DNA of 64,000 nt, taken from contig OX388327.1 of NCBI GenBank assembly GCA_947579605.1, positions 9,225,122 through 9,289,121 of the forward strand, read 5' to 3'. Every line of letters starts with the position of its first letter. Position 1 is the stretch's first letter. The stretch is from Athripsodes cinereus (taxonomy: Eukaryota; Arthropoda; Insecta; Trichoptera; Leptoceridae). The notes beneath the pieces are model-generated. The model saw only the letters and a list, made by a program, of their open reading frames with translations. It did no database searches and was not told the origin of the DNA. Below are positions 19,850-31,334 of the stretch, piece after piece. The position numbers were made by a program, and so were the translations under genes.

Positions 19850-20345
19850 CAATATGCTGTGGAGATGCGTTCACTGAAAAGAATGGTTGGTAAAACGTTG
19901 CGAGATAGAGTGAAGAATTAGGATATCAGGAGAATGCGTGTAAACAAGTTACGATGGTTTGGACACGTCAAGCGAATGCACGATGAAAGAGGGGGTGTGA
20001 GAAAGCACTGATGTCCAAGAACTACGTGCCTTGATTACGTGTTGTGGATAAAATGTGTGTAAATAAGTTACGATGGTTTGGACGTGTTAAGCGAATGCAA
20101 GATGAAAGGATGACGAAGAGGATGTATTTATTTAAAAGAGGGGGTGTGAGGAAGCGTGGATGTCCAAGAACTACGTGCCTTGATTACGTGGATTAAATTC
20201 TTAAGGACGGCCGCGTGTTGAGTAAGAGAAATAGGCGTGCATGTATGAGAAACTGGATGAATGTAGAGGAAGCGAAAGAAGTATGTAAGGATAGATCAAT
20301 ATGGCGTTCCGTTCTCTCTGCCTACCCCACCTGGGACACGGCTAT
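19850..20345 (+). pseudogene. R LINE C-terminus with internal duplication
   Basis: The plus strand encodes NKLRWFGHVKRM twice, from about 19940 and 20050. Each is followed by GGVRK...CPRTTCLDYV, so about 110 bp was duplicated in tandem. The second copy continues to KDRSIWRSVLSAYPTWDTA. Stops and deletions break it. The 3' end is CTGCCTACCCCACCTGGG, the subfamily end compared with B in the findings. Confidence 0.8.
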
Positions 20346-20704
20346 TTATACTGTATATTTTTATCAGTTTTGTGTTTATTATCTACTAAGCAAACAAAGT
20401 ATCTATGTTTTTATATCTTTTTGTACTCAAACAATATCTGAGTGTAGGTACCTACTTATTGTAATGATATGATTCTGTGCACGCTCCCATCACGCGTGTG
20501 TGGGTGTGTGTATGTTATTACACACATAACGCGATTCTACCAGCTAACCAGTCGCTGCTGATGCACACACAATATCACAATGCACAGATTCGTTCATATT
20601 TCATATACCACGCTACTGCCTACCCTAATGTTTCCTAAATAATAGGGTGACTATCGATTCAAATTTTTTGTATTTTTTTTCTTTATTCCCTTTAATTCTT
20701 CTTC

Positions 20705-21078
20705 CGGGGGCACACTCCTCCATTTAGAACGTTATTCCATCATTGAAGAGAAACCCACCACACACCCGGATATTTCAGGAGTCGTTAACTCCTACTTATC
20801 CGCACATTCATACCAAAATTGTCCTCACGGGCGGGCCATTGGGGAGGCCTGAAGGACCGGCCGGCCAAAACCGCCATCGTGGGAATCTTTTATTCTACTT
20901 CTCTCTTCAATGTCCCTTTTGGGTGGTCATTATATTTATTAGGACAATATAATGTTATTGCATCACTTGGATCATCTCTTCCCACGACATTACAAATTTA
21001 ACACTCTAAATTTCCTATCATAGGAACGATGTATTGTGAAAGAGGGACATCCAGGCCTATGGATACATTTTCTCAAAA
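20705..21078 (-). mobile_element. M LINE 3' end split by about 220 bp
   Basis: The outer parts (CACACTCCTCCATTTAGAAC and CATAGGAACGATGTATTGTG, AGAGGGACATCCAGGCC) match 42984-43229. Between about 20743 and 20965 lies unrelated GC-richer DNA with ATTGAAGAGAAA and its inverse TCTCTCTTCAAT. I cannot name the insert. Confidence 0.55.
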
Positions 21079-21080
21079 TA

Positions 21081-21315
21081 ACTACTACTACTATACCATT
21101 CATATCCCACAAGTGAGGTAGCCAGCAGATCAGGTAGGTACATGTAATAAATACGCAAAATGTCTTCTCTGTGTCAATTAAAAATTAAGACATTTTGGAT
21201 GGGTGGCAAGCCTTCTCGCTGAATTAAAGAAGAAAATATCTTTATTTTTTCGAACGCAGCTGTCTTTTACAGGGCACTCAAAAACTTATGAAAAAGAGTG
21301 GAATACCATTTTTGC
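21081..21315 (-). mobile_element. B repeat, near full length
   Basis: (CTA)n, CATATCCCACAAGTGAGGTA, GACATTTTGGATGGGTGGC, then TTTTACAGGGCACTCAAAAA and AAGAGTGGAATACC. Confidence 0.85.
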
Positions 21316-21509
21316 CGGGTGGTTCTAGAAATTTTCGAATTGTAAATTTCTAATTGAAATGTACCTACCTATAATTAATCAAGTGTATATTAACGACGAA
21401 TATATTTTATTTCTTTATGAAGTACCTACCTAAAGTAAATTCTTGATTGATTTATTCATTGCACTAGGTACACTAAATGATCATGTATATGTCTACCTAT
21501 TTATAAAAT

Positions 21510-21640
21510 TTAAGTTTTTTTTATTATTTCATTTATTCAGTAGGTAAGGATCAGAAAGTTGAAACAATTAGTATAAACATTAAAAGACAACAATGAGCAA
21601 ACCAATTTATTAAGATCCCCTTCTCACCAATCTAATAAAC
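21510..21640 (-). mobile_element. E-like LINE 3' end, diverged
   Basis: Ends with a T/A-rich tail and shares AATGAGCAAACCA...AAGATCCCC with the E copies. Confidence 0.4.
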
Positions 21641-21689
21641 ACAAATTTGAGACTTGTTAAATGTTAAAACACATAAAAATGTAATACCT

Positions 21690-21835
21690 ATAATGTGTAA
21701 AAATAAAAGTGTAAAAAAATGCAAATAAATGTAAAAAATGATAAAAATGTATAAAATGTATAAAATGCAAAAAATGTAAAAAAGCAAATAAATGCAAAAA
21801 ATATAAAAACACAAAAATAAAAAAAAATTATAAAA
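21690..21835. repeat. AAAAATGTAAAAAATG-type AT-rich low-complexity tract
   Basis: Irregular repetition of TAAAAATG and GCAAAAAATG words. The minus-strand frames here are only low-complexity Phe/Ile/Tyr. Confidence 0.7.
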
Positions 21836-22310
21836 ATTGATACATAAAATATTAAAGTCCCTCCTTCGCGTAATGCAGATGATTTTCATTAATTTCATCA
21901 TTTTACGGCGAAACAATCGATTTCAAGACAGTGAATTATGACAGACTATTAGTGATAAATAAACATTAAAAATATATTTGAATACTAAACTTATTAACCA
22001 TCGTACAGATTGTCACCCTATGTGAAAGGGGAGAGGTGTGTAAAGTGTGACAAACGATATAAACTAGTTTAAAAAATAATAATAAAGATATTACAATAAT
22101 AAAAATACATGTATATAATGCATTACAATAAATTCGATATGGGAGAATATATGTATTGTATTGCACTCCATATAATTATGAGAGAATTATTAAATATAAG
22201 TATATTTGTACACATAGCTAAACATAAAACAAATATATTCTCAAATGTAAGAGTAGATCTCTTGAGTGCGTTTTATGTTAGTCTTCTCGCCATACAATCT
22301 ATATACCTAT

Positions 22311-22550
22311 TATAACATCTCGGCATGTTCCACAAGTGGAGTAGTCAGTAAATCAACTACATGTTATGTAACTCAAATCGTCTTCTCCGCGACCGATAAA
22401 AATTGAGTCATTCAAGATGGATGGCATACCTCATTACTGTTGAATTGAAAATGCAAATTAATTTCTAATTCATGGTGTTTTACTAATCCTTGCCTTTCAC
22501 AGTATGCTCGATAATTTACAGAAAAGAGAAGAATACTATTCTTTACCGGA
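22311..22550 (-). mobile_element. B repeat
   Basis: CATCTCGGCATGTTCCACAA, GTGGAGTAGTCAG, TTCAAGATGGATGGCATACC and the 5' end near GAATACTATTCTTTACCGG. Confidence 0.8.
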
Positions 22551-22631
22551 ACTCCGCGAAACAAATGGTAGGTACTCGTAGATGATGATGATGACTCTGG
22601 ATGATTTTGTTTTGACGCCATTTAACAGTCC

Positions 22632-22787
22632 CTAGACCGTCTCAAGGGCGCCGGTGAAGATTGCAGTTTTTAATTTGTTTTTGAAGCTGGTGGCAGTCTG
22701 ATTTTCTCTCAATGGCACCGGTAGGCGATTCCACATAACTGGCCCAACAACACCAAAAGCCCTCTCATAGACTTGCCGGCTCTATTG
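22632..22787 (-). pseudogene. P LINE ORF2 C-terminus
   Basis: The minus strand reads SRQVYERAFGVVGPVMWNRL, then PVPLRENQTATSFKNKLK and AIFTGALETV, then TAG. The MWNRLP motif and a Lys-rich end are typical of LINE polymerases. Downstream is a GATGATG-type run (reverse of ATC/CAT repeats). Confidence 0.8.
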
Positions 22788-22799
22788 GGCTCAGTTAGT

Positions 22800-23731
22800 A
22801 TCCATTCACAGATGATTAGAAAAAGTAGGTATCTTTAACAAATTCGTAAAGTATTTCGTAATAATATATAAATTAACTACATATACCCATATTTTTTTAA
22901 ATTGTAAACATGTGTCTCAACTATACAACTATAGTTGGTTGTTAGAAATTTCCTGCAGGTATTAAACCCACCATTTGCACCATGTGAAAATGTACTATAA
23001 AGATTATTTTATTAATTTATTTAAAACTCGGGAAATTGAAAATCTGGTGACAATGGAGGAGAGGGGGGGGGGGTAGTATAAATTATGAGTGCAAGCGAAA
23101 TTCTCAAAACTAGTGTGGAAACGGACGCCAGCAGTCCATTTTGTCCAGGAGGGAGAGGTCTTACACTGCGCTTATCACATACTGTGAGTTCGTTGGTAGC
23201 CTCATTTCTGAGAAAAGTCATGACGTTACAGATTTATTAATAGATAGAAAAAGAAGAACAATCGTTAAATCGAATTCTGAATTTGAAATATATTTAATGC
23301 ATGTGGCAGGTGTCCTTATTAAATTTGTTTGACAATACTATACACGATCCCCCAATTTTACGCAGTATCGAGTGTCCTCTTTATTTATATTGTCTGGTAG
23401 TTTAGTTGTCACCACCATTCATCCCTGGTTACCCCTCCTTCTCCCAGGAGACTGGAGTGGGTGTCCTAGAATGATTGTAAGACAATCCTCTAGAGAATTC
23501 TCTATAATTAAATGCAAGTTAAACACAACATATCGAAATTCAGTATTGTCCTGATTTTCTTATTATTCAAATAGTGGGGGGAGTTGGATTACTTGTATGA
23601 CATCTATATATTATTATGTATCCTATATACTATAATCCGTTCATTCGAGCTTATCTATTCATCTATCACCCTCTATATTCCTTTGGGAATGAGAGGAGGC
23701 TGTCAAAACATAAAATTTTCAAAGATTTTTT
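22800..23731. other. Unassigned region before the minisatellite
   Basis: Mostly AT-rich, with a short G run near 23069 and a 20-bp SINE-A head match (GAGTTCGTTGGTAGCC) at 23186. No gene was recognised. Confidence 0.4.
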
Positions 23732-23923
23732 GAACGAGCTAGGTTGTAGGTATTGAACGAGCTAGGTTGTAGGTATTGAACGAGCTAGGTTGTAGGTATT
23801 GAACGAGCTAGGTTGTAGGTATTGAACGAGCTAGGTTGTAGGTATTGAACGAGCTAGGTTGTAGGTATTGAACGAGCTAGGTTGTAGGTATTGAACGAGC
23901 TAGGTTGTAGGTATTGAACGAGA
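23732..23923 (+). repeat. 23-bp minisatellite, eight units plus a partial
   Basis: GAACGAGCTAGGTTGTAGGT plus ATT repeats without visible change from 23732 to 23915, then decays. The homogeneity suggests recent expansion. It has no spacers and is not a CRISPR. Confidence 0.95.
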
Positions 23924-24179
23924 AGTATGGTTGTGGGGTAGCTAGGAGACAATAGACTCAACTGCATGTGCCTTCTTTAATACCTATATTGTATTAATTG
24001 TACCTACTGTAAGATTGTAGCAAGACGAAGCAGTAGAAGGATTTGAACATCTGATCTTTTGATTAAATTTCCAAGATTTTATTACCAAGCTTCTGATTAC
24101 CTTCATACTTTGCGTTCATTTATTGGATCAATATTTTTATAATTTGTACCTACATCTTGAAAGAATGAATATATTCACT

Positions 24180-24275
24180 GCGTCGGTGCTTAGGTAGTAA
24201 AAATCCATAATTAAATTAAAAACAAATGTTTTTCCAAATATAGTTATTTTTTAATTGAGAGAAACGTTTTTTTTT
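24180..24275 (+). mobile_element. K repeat fragment
   Basis: CACTGCGTCGGTGCTTAGGT, then AATTAAATTAAAAACAAATG and TTGAGAGAAACG, as at 42115. Confidence 0.6.
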
Positions 24276-24284
24276 TTAAAGATA

Positions 24285-24446
24285 AAATATCTGGGTTTTG
24301 TTATAAACCCAAATACAACCTTATACACCTTTCACACTAAGCTAAAAGTTTGTGCCGTGAAAGGGGAGTTTGCCGGCACCTGGGATCGAACCACGGACCC
24401 CTTGTTCTGGAGGTCGAGACTCTACCTCCAGGCTACCGACGAACTT
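24285..24446 (-). mobile_element. SINE-A, full length
   Basis: Read on minus: GTTCGTCGGTAGCCTGGAGG, a B box GGTTCGATCCC (complement at 24382-24392) and the AAACCCAGATA end, with a T run on the plus strand as the reverse A tail. Confidence 0.9.
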
Positions 24447-24945
24447 TTTTGTCTTATAAGTGTAAGTGAAAGTGTTGTAAGTGTTATGTATATCAACATT
24501 TTATAGACTTGTGCCGTGAATATTTTTTGAAAATAAATAAATAAACAATACGAAAGACTTCTCTTTAAATAAAAAAAAACTTATTGTAGTAAAATATTTG
24601 AAATGTTTGCTATTTAATTTCAAAATGAATAAAGATATTAGGTATGTAGGTATACATAGCTAAAAAAGAAAGAAAGAAAGAGAGTGTCTGTATAGGTATT
24701 TGTTTCCACTTTGTGATCCTGAGAGGAACGTTAAAGGATGAAAAGAGAAAGTTGAATGTACATGCCTAATGAAAACTATTTTGTACCAGGCGCAATGTAA
24801 GTATATGTCGGCAGGTTACACCGTTTTAATTATAATAATATTCTGAAAGTAGGTAGGTACTCAACTTTCCTAACTAGTATCTTATGTTATCCTAACATAA
24901 CTATTTACAAAACTTTCTTATTCTACTAACTAAGTAACCCATCTA

Positions 24946-25210
24946 CACTGAGAAAAATACTAACGAAATTTCACAACGAATCATTGGTAGGTACGTACTA
25001 TCAGATTAAGACCGGAGATCGTACTAACGATTCGTTAGTACGAATCTATAATATTAACTCTTCGCAAACAAGTTGTTGGTAAATTTACCAATGATTTGTT
25101 TGCGAAGAGTTAATATTATAGATTTATACCAATGAATCGTTTGTACGATCTCTGGTCCTTATCTGATATAGTACCGTACCAATGATTCGTTTTGAGTATT
25201 TTTCTCAGTG
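24946..25210. mobile_element. Palindromic MITE, TA-flanked, complete
   Basis: The left end CACTGAGAAAAATACT and right end AGTATTTTTCTCAGTG are exact inverses. The two arms of about 130 bp pair along their whole length with scattered mismatches and almost no loop. TA lies on both sides. Tc1/mariner-like by end and target; coding capacity is nil. Confidence 0.9.
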
Positions 25211-25266
25211 TAGACAATAAAAATCTAGTTAAAATAATAGTAAAACCAGTGAACTAACAGCATGTA

Positions 25267-25343
25267 TTGAACATAAAGATTGTCCTCTGTACAAAATAGG
25301 GCATTCAGAATGGTTAGATGCATCATTGCTGAGTTTAAGATGT
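25267..25343 (-). mobile_element. B repeat fragment
   Basis: GATTGTCCTCTGTAC, GCATTCAGAATGGTTAGATG and GCTGAGTTTAAGATG. A C element follows at once. Confidence 0.65.
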
Positions 25344-25356
25344 AAAAAAATATATT

Positions 25357-25455
25357 TTAGTTACTGTACAAGCAAGTTTACACATAAACATGACAACATT
25401 GAATACAATCAATACATAGAGGGCGAATCTATCGCAGAGGCGCGATTTCTTCGTG
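25357..25455 (-). mobile_element. C repeat: LINE 3' end
   Basis: AGTTACTGTACAAGCAAGTT, then GAGGGCGAATCTATCGCAGA. Confidence 0.75.
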
Positions 25456-26468
25456 TAGTATCGTGTTGAGGGATCCACAAGCCAGTGGCGTCATTTTCAT
25501 ATACCTATGCAAAAATGTTGGATATTTTCTGAAACTGTTATACAAAAATGATAAGATCGTTATATAAGTAGGTATCTCAAATTCCTATAAGTATCAAATT
25601 TAAAAATTTGGCGACGTTTGGTAAGAAATGTGAAAAGTCGAGAATTTTCTTAAACTCCTGTACCAAGTGGTGGAAATTATAAAAAAATCAATACGAAAAG
25701 TTTAGTTCCGCCACTGTCACAGGTTGTCTGTCAGTGTGTATAGTCCTGTAGGTAATACCTGGATGTAATGTACTATATGGGGTGTAGCAGGTTACCCCCT
25801 AACCGACTGTCTATCATGGCATGGTATGTCAATCACTGCTTCCTGTATAGTCTCAGTACTCTGTGTAGTAACTACCTGGATTGATATTACTACAAACTTT
25901 ATAGTGGAAGGATATCATTAGAATGTCAAAATGAAAATATAAATAAAACACTAAAATATTGTGTAAATATTTATTCTTATCCCTATACGAGTACATAATA
26001 AATCTATGGATATTTTTAGAGTTTTACCAATGCCTATTTTCTTTCAACGTGCAAATGACATTAAAATACGTAAATAATAATATAATAAAAATATATTACA
26101 CTTCTTTTCGAAGGATTTACCATATTGTAACAATTGCGAAATATTTTTATAATATAAAGTATTTATACTTTGTATTATGTATCTGTTACTTGAAAAGAGA
26201 AAGAAAAAATAAACGAAAGGAAAGTGCTTCATTCTGACCAACCATCACTGGACATTCTCAAAACATGGATCAACCTCCTGTATAACAGTGACTAAAGATT
26301 TAATTCATGCAAAAAAACAGTTTTTTCATAAGTATAATTACATTTCAATATCTTATTATTATTAACTTTCACTAGTATTCAGAACCATCGACCGATAAGT
26401 TGGATTGTAATTGAAAAAAAAACTGTTGAAATTTGTTATCTAATGGAAATATTGTTTTCTTGGTACGG
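25456..26468. other. AT-rich region
   Basis: No gene was recognised. A short M-type fragment (ACATTCTCAAAACATGG) is near 26250. Confidence 0.4.
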
Positions 26469-26469
26469 G

Positions 26470-27790
26470 AAATACGACCTGCATATTTATTACTGGCAAC
26501 TGGCCACTCTACATGTGGAAGATAGCTTTATGGTATTCATAAGTAGATATAAATACGACCTGCACATTTATTACTGGCAACTGGCCACTCTACATGTGGA
26601 AGATAGCTTTATGGTATTCATAAGTAGATATAAATACGACCTGCATATTTATTACTGGCAACTGGCCACTCTGCGTATTTTGAAAGTATATACATACAAC
26701 GCCATTACGCACAGGTTGGGACTGCTCGCATATAGTTTCAAGTAGTAATAAGCATAAATATTTTTAGAAACTATACATGGTTATTACGCTCTTATCGTGT
26801 AGGTATATTTTCCAATAACGTTACACTAAAATTTGTGTGGAAAACATACTGCACAAGTTTCCATTGCGGAATAATCGTGTACATTTGCTACCAAGGCAAC
26901 GTTCTTAGAATGTATACGCGACTAGTTTCCAAGTAGCCATTTTGATTTGTTGCTTTCTCTTTTTTTCATATATGTGTTTTTATTATTTTTTACGTCTTGT
27001 TTTTATTAATATATTTTATTGCTTTTATTACCAGTATTTTTGTTATTTTGGATTAACTTGTTGATGTTATAATTTCTGAAATTTGTTAACATGTAAAAGC
27101 GAAAATTTTAAATGTACTTAAATAAATAAATATTTTTATTATTATTTGACTGGCGTCTTTTTAAAGTAGCACTTAAGTACTTAAACATTTGTGTTTCTTT
27201 TATATTATAAAAATATTTTTGTTCTTTGTTTTGTTTTATAATAAAAATATTCATAAAATATTATAAAAAAAAAATATTATAAAAATATTTTTACATACAC
27301 GATAAGAGCGTAATAAACATGTATAGTTTTTAAAAATATTTATGCTTATTAATATTTGAAACTTTACGGGAGAAGTCCCAACCTGTGCGTAATGGCGTTG
27401 TATACTTTCAAAATGCGCTTCACTGAATCAGCGTCAGAAAGTATACGCGACAATTACGCAGAAATCGTGTATATTTTCTGAGACTATTTTTCGTTACACA
27501 ATTTGAAAACATACATTGCAAGAACACTATGAATGCGTAATGGCATTGTATACTTTCAAAATACGCGGCCACTCTACATGTGGAAGATAGCTTTATGGTA
27601 CTCATAAGTACATAGATATAAATACGACCTGCATATTTATTACTGGCAACTGGCCATTCTACATGTGGAAGATAGCTTTATGGTATTCATAAGTAGATAT
27701 AAATACGACCTGCATATTTATTACTGGCAACTGGCCACTCTACATGTGGAAGATAGCTTTATGGTATTCATAAGTAGATATAAATACGGA
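26470..27790 (+). repeat. 81-bp tandem array copied from a B repeat tail, split by a transposon
   Basis: AATACGACCTGCATATTTAT recurs at 26471, 26552, 26633, 27621 and 27702, a period of 81. The unit (TTTATTACTGGCAACTGG, CCACTCTACATGTGGAAGA, TTTATGGTAT) aligns with the B 3' end. The third unit is broken by the element at 26673-27566. The 27-residue reading frame is incidental. Confidence 0.85.
26673..27566. mobile_element. Mutator-like non-autonomous element, copy 1 (9-bp TSD)
   Basis: The ends are GCGTATTTTGAAAGTATAC and the inverse CTTTCAAAATACGC. A longer inverted match to the left end (about 95 bp, with CCATTACGCACAGGTTGGGA) lies inside the right end at about 27331-27417. GGCCACTCT is duplicated exactly on both sides (26664-26672 and 27567-27575), and intact neighbouring units show the empty site. 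The 9-bp TSD points to the Mutator superfamily. No transposase frame exists. Confidence 0.85.
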
Positions 27791-27807
27791 CAATTAAAAA
27801 AAAATTG

Positions 27808-27925
27808 ATTGGTAACTGAGTATTGAACGGGAAGTCCCTGGCTCGAATCCCACTGCTAATTTACTCTACCTTTACTGCTTAATGTGACAATGATCGCGAT
27901 GTATTTTTAATTTATAATAAACTCA
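27808..27925 (+). mobile_element. tRNA-like SINE remnant
   Basis: TGGTAACTGAG followed by a B-box-like GGCTCGAATCCC at 27840-27851. It lacks the SINE-A body, so it is a different or older family. Confidence 0.4.
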
Positions 27926-28818
27926 GATTCAGTTTTTTATAATGTCCATATTCAGTAAGTACCTGCAAGTAGCTACTGCAAAAATGCTTTCAAGTGTCTA
28001 TAATTCGATTTATACTCGCTACATAATATAGACGCAGTATAATACAGGGTTATATAGCACCCTAAATTCTTTCTCCTAATTCTGTATCTAATATTCCTTA
28101 TAATTTCACAAAAGACAATAAAAAACAGCAATAATACAACATCCCGACGTGTTCTAGATTTGGATTAGTATTATGTTAGGTACTTTAATAGCGCCCCTCA
28201 GCAATTATGTTAGTAAATCGCATTTGATTATGGTCTGGACTTATGCCCTTGGAGGGTAGCTTCAAAAGTTTACTATAACTCTACTTACATAGGTCTACTT
28301 GTGTTAAGATAGCGAGTGTGTGTATCTAATACATTTAGGGAATACAAATCACATCGATTGATATTTTGTCATTTTTATAGTCACTCAAGTAAAACGTCGT
28401 TTTAAATTTATGATTTAACATTCAGGTACAGAACTTTTATTTAGATATTAATTTTTATTTTAAAGTTCCATCTAAAGATCCAAATAAAAGGGAAAGTTGA
28501 GGGTTGTAGAGGGGTTGGAAGAGCACAGCATTCCTGGTTTCCGAACATCCGAGAGTGGACCGGGATGAGAAAGTATGGAGGAGCTGTTTCGTGCTGTCCA
28601 GGACAAATAAGGCTTCTCACAAGACAAGACACAAAAAGAATTGAAGAAAGATTCACGCAGCATGAAACATGATAAAATATTAAAAAAAATAATTTCAATT
28701 TTTTATTTTTTTAATAATATATCACTATTAGGTAATAATGAACCTAAATATAACTTCATATATCAAAGCTTTCTGGTGTAATAATTGTATAATAGTTACC
28801 ACTAGGTTTCGAATACTG
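27926..28818. other. Region of low repeat content
   Basis: No recognised repeat. The stretch at 28490-28640 is richer in G and A and lacks repeat similarity here, but I find no supported coding frame. Confidence 0.4.
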
Positions 28819-29029
28819 CAGGGCTACTCTTGACAAAACTAAACACGATCTTAATCTAGTCTTGATCTTGATCATACGACGCACGAAGTGACTATTGGCC
28901 AAAAATACACGTAAACCGATCGCGCGTTAGCAGTAGCGCGGTGTTTTTGACCATAGTTCCTTCGTGCGTCGTATGATCAAGATCAAGACTAGATTAAGAT
29001 CGTGTTTAGTTTTGTCAAGAGTAACCCTG
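28819..29029. mobile_element. Palindromic MITE with about 70-bp near-perfect TIRs
   Basis: The left arm starts CAGGGCTACTCTTGACAAAA and the right arm ends with its inverse (one mismatch). The match runs to CGACGCACGAAG. CTG lies on both sides. The centre is GC-rich (CGATCGCGCG). Confidence 0.8.
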
Positions 29030-29514
29030 CTGGATCTCCAAAATAAAACTCACCATCTTGAAAATTTCTTCATCGCTATCAATGTCAATTTTCCCACTGG
29101 TATACCCTTACTAGAAGGATTCTACTTTGTTTTCAATAACAAATCGATGATTTTCATACTTCGTAGACATCTCTATGAGTAATGGGTAGGTAATAATAAT
29201 TGTAGAATATATTATGTATATTACGACATTGTATCAACTACTACATGTTACACCCTCTTACAATGTATACTGTAGGTACTCAGTATATACTATAATACTT
29301 ACCTACTACATATAGTGCATTGTACTAAATGGTGGACAGAAAACATTATTAGGGATATAATATTAGACTATATCATATTAAACTGTAATAAATTATGACA
29401 ATACGAGTAGAGATTCTATTTTTTCAGTGACAACGTTGTGAAAGTTCATTTTAAATAAGTTAAAAAAAATAAAATGTCTAGAAATTGTCACCTACATATT
29501 TAATGCCTCTAAAA

Positions 29515-29815
29515 TGTGTGAAATAGACTTATCCTAAAAAGTTCTTCCCCGTGCCTTTATCCTTCATTTTATAGTATTTATTAGAGGAAACATGACACAT
29601 ATTTATAATGTTCTACTTAGGACTAAGAATGCAATTAGTTATTATAAAGTTTAGTATTAACTGTTCACATTTAGTATTAATCACACATTGTCAACATAGT
29701 ATCACACATTATTTTGGTTAGCTGGAAGATATTGCCGCCAGGCAATAAGCTCGCCAATTGCTCATGATTTTTTTTCTGATCAATAAAGTGTTCTTATTAT
29801 TACTATTATTAAATT
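29515..29815 (+). mobile_element. D repeat: LINE 3' end
   Basis: Sense-strand copy of 5917-6197: CTTATCCTAAAAAGTTCTTC, GGTTAGCTGGAAGATATTGC, TGATCAATAAAGTGTTCTTA, then a (TTA)n tail. AATAAA precedes the tail. Confidence 0.8.
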
Positions 29816-30332
29816 ATAAAAAAAAATAAACACAGAACAGTTCTTAAGTAGGACTGACGATCGACTTAGTGCGAAAGGCCTCTGCCTAATAAATTAATTC
29901 GTGAAAGTAAAATAGTGTTTATTTTTTTAAATTATTTATTATAATTTTTATAAATTATATTATGATAAATTAATATCAAATATAAACATTCTAGATATCA
30001 AAAAATAGTGTCGAGGTTTCCATTTATGCAAAATACTATCGCGAGTCTCGAATCATTGCATGCCTGACTACAAAATCTCTTACACTGGATTCTTGTGTAT
30101 AACAGTATCTCAGGACATCATTCACTGGATAAATTGACATCTCAAATGTATAAATTTCTTTTTATTTTTTTTAACTTAATTTAAGTTATTTTTTTTTTCA
30201 ATGTCTAGAAATTAAAATAAGTGAAAGTATAAATTTCTACCTGGAAGAGGAATCACAGACTGCATTACTTATTGTTCGTTACTTAGTTATTTTTCCTTGG
30301 GGTTCCGGGGATAGAATTGCTCATCCAAATTT
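29816..30332. other. AT-rich spacer
   Basis: No gene or clear repeat seen. Confidence 0.4.
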
Positions 30333-30460
30333 CTTTATTTATTTATTTCTCTCATCTACGGCTTTAAGCCTTTTACATCGATAAGGTTTATACATATTTT
30401 TTTACAGTAATCAATTCATATAGGTACATCGAAACACATAACAATAAGAAAACCTTAATT
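30333..30460 (-). mobile_element. O-type LINE 3' end
   Basis: TTTATTTATTTATTTCTCTC, then GCTTTAAGCCTTTTACATCG. Confidence 0.5.
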
Positions 30461-30495
30461 AACCAATGAGCGACTTAAAATATTGGCGCAGTTAA

Positions 30496-30700
30496 ATATT
30501 TATTTCATTTATTTACATTTTACACAGCAGAGCCTTTTACACGTTAAATAATAAAAAAAAACAATAACAATTTGACAGACGATGACAAAAATAGGTATAG
30601 CTTATAGCAGCATGCACATAAATTGATTATAAATTATATAAATATTCCTGAATAAAACATAATTTGTATGTACAAAAAATAATTGATATCGAAAAGATTG
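30496..30700 (-). mobile_element. O-type LINE 3' end
   Basis: TATTTATTTCATTTATTTAC, then CAGCAGAGCCTTTTACACG, matching the layout of 15118 and 30333. Confidence 0.5.
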
Positions 30701-30937
30701 TTAAATTAGTCTGTTATAATAATAAATAGTCAAATAAAAATGACAGTTTTGGTTTTTGAGTCAAGAAAAAAAAATAGCAATTGAAGAATATATATTGAAT
30801 TACATTAAATTAAAACAATACCAACTTCATACAAACAAACATAAGTTTATAGGCGTTCATTCTTTATCGTATAATTTTTATCTCAAAATTTTAGATATCC
30901 TGGAAAAAGCAAGCCATCGCAAAACATCGCCTATAGA

Positions 30938-31091
30938 ACATTTAACATCTTGACTTCAGCGATGGTTTACAACTCATTTTAAATATCTTAATTTTTTATT
31001 GGCACGGAGAGGACAGCTTTCAAGTCCAGTACTCGTAGTTGGTTTACTGGCTGCCTCACTTGAATGAAATAGCGTGATGGCATGAATGAAT
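30938..31091 (+). mobile_element. B repeat 3' half with (ATGA)n tail
   Basis: TTCAGCGATGG, TTATTGGCACGGAGAGGACA, GCGTGATGGCATGAATGAAT. Confidence 0.75.
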
Positions 31092-31334
31092 GTAATAAAA
31101 CCATGTATTACATATCATTTTACACTAAATTTATCCATACTTACATTGTCATATGATAGAACACAGTTAGCACCCCCACTTCAACAATAGCAGATTTCAA
31201 TACAAGCTACTATAGAATATAATTATTGTATTATTATTGGCCCCATATGTTTTAGTGGGTCCAGGGATAAAAAGAGAGTGGGTAAAAAGAAGGCACTGTT
31301 TTTGAAGTATGTGTGTATAGAATAGTAGTTTTCA
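31092..31334. other. AT-rich spacer
   Basis: Nothing recognised. Confidence 0.4.

Noticed and set aside
20743..20952. 69-codon frame with a Gly/Pro-rich segment
   Set aside because: Lies in the GC-richer insert within the M fragment; no motif, second frame equally open.
23732..23923. CRISPR-like regular repeat
   Set aside because: Units are contiguous without spacers and the DNA is eukaryotic.
24255..24506. 83-codon frame containing WDRTTDP
   Set aside because: It is the reverse translation of SINE-A.
26443..26745. 100-codon frame with a 27-residue repeat
   Set aside because: A consequence of the 81-bp tandem array; the third unit is broken by a transposon.
28441..28698. Two minus-strand frames of 63-85 codons, one with a hydrophobic start
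   Set aside because: The hydrophobic start comes from AT-rich sequence; no conserved motif and no splice or poly(A) context.
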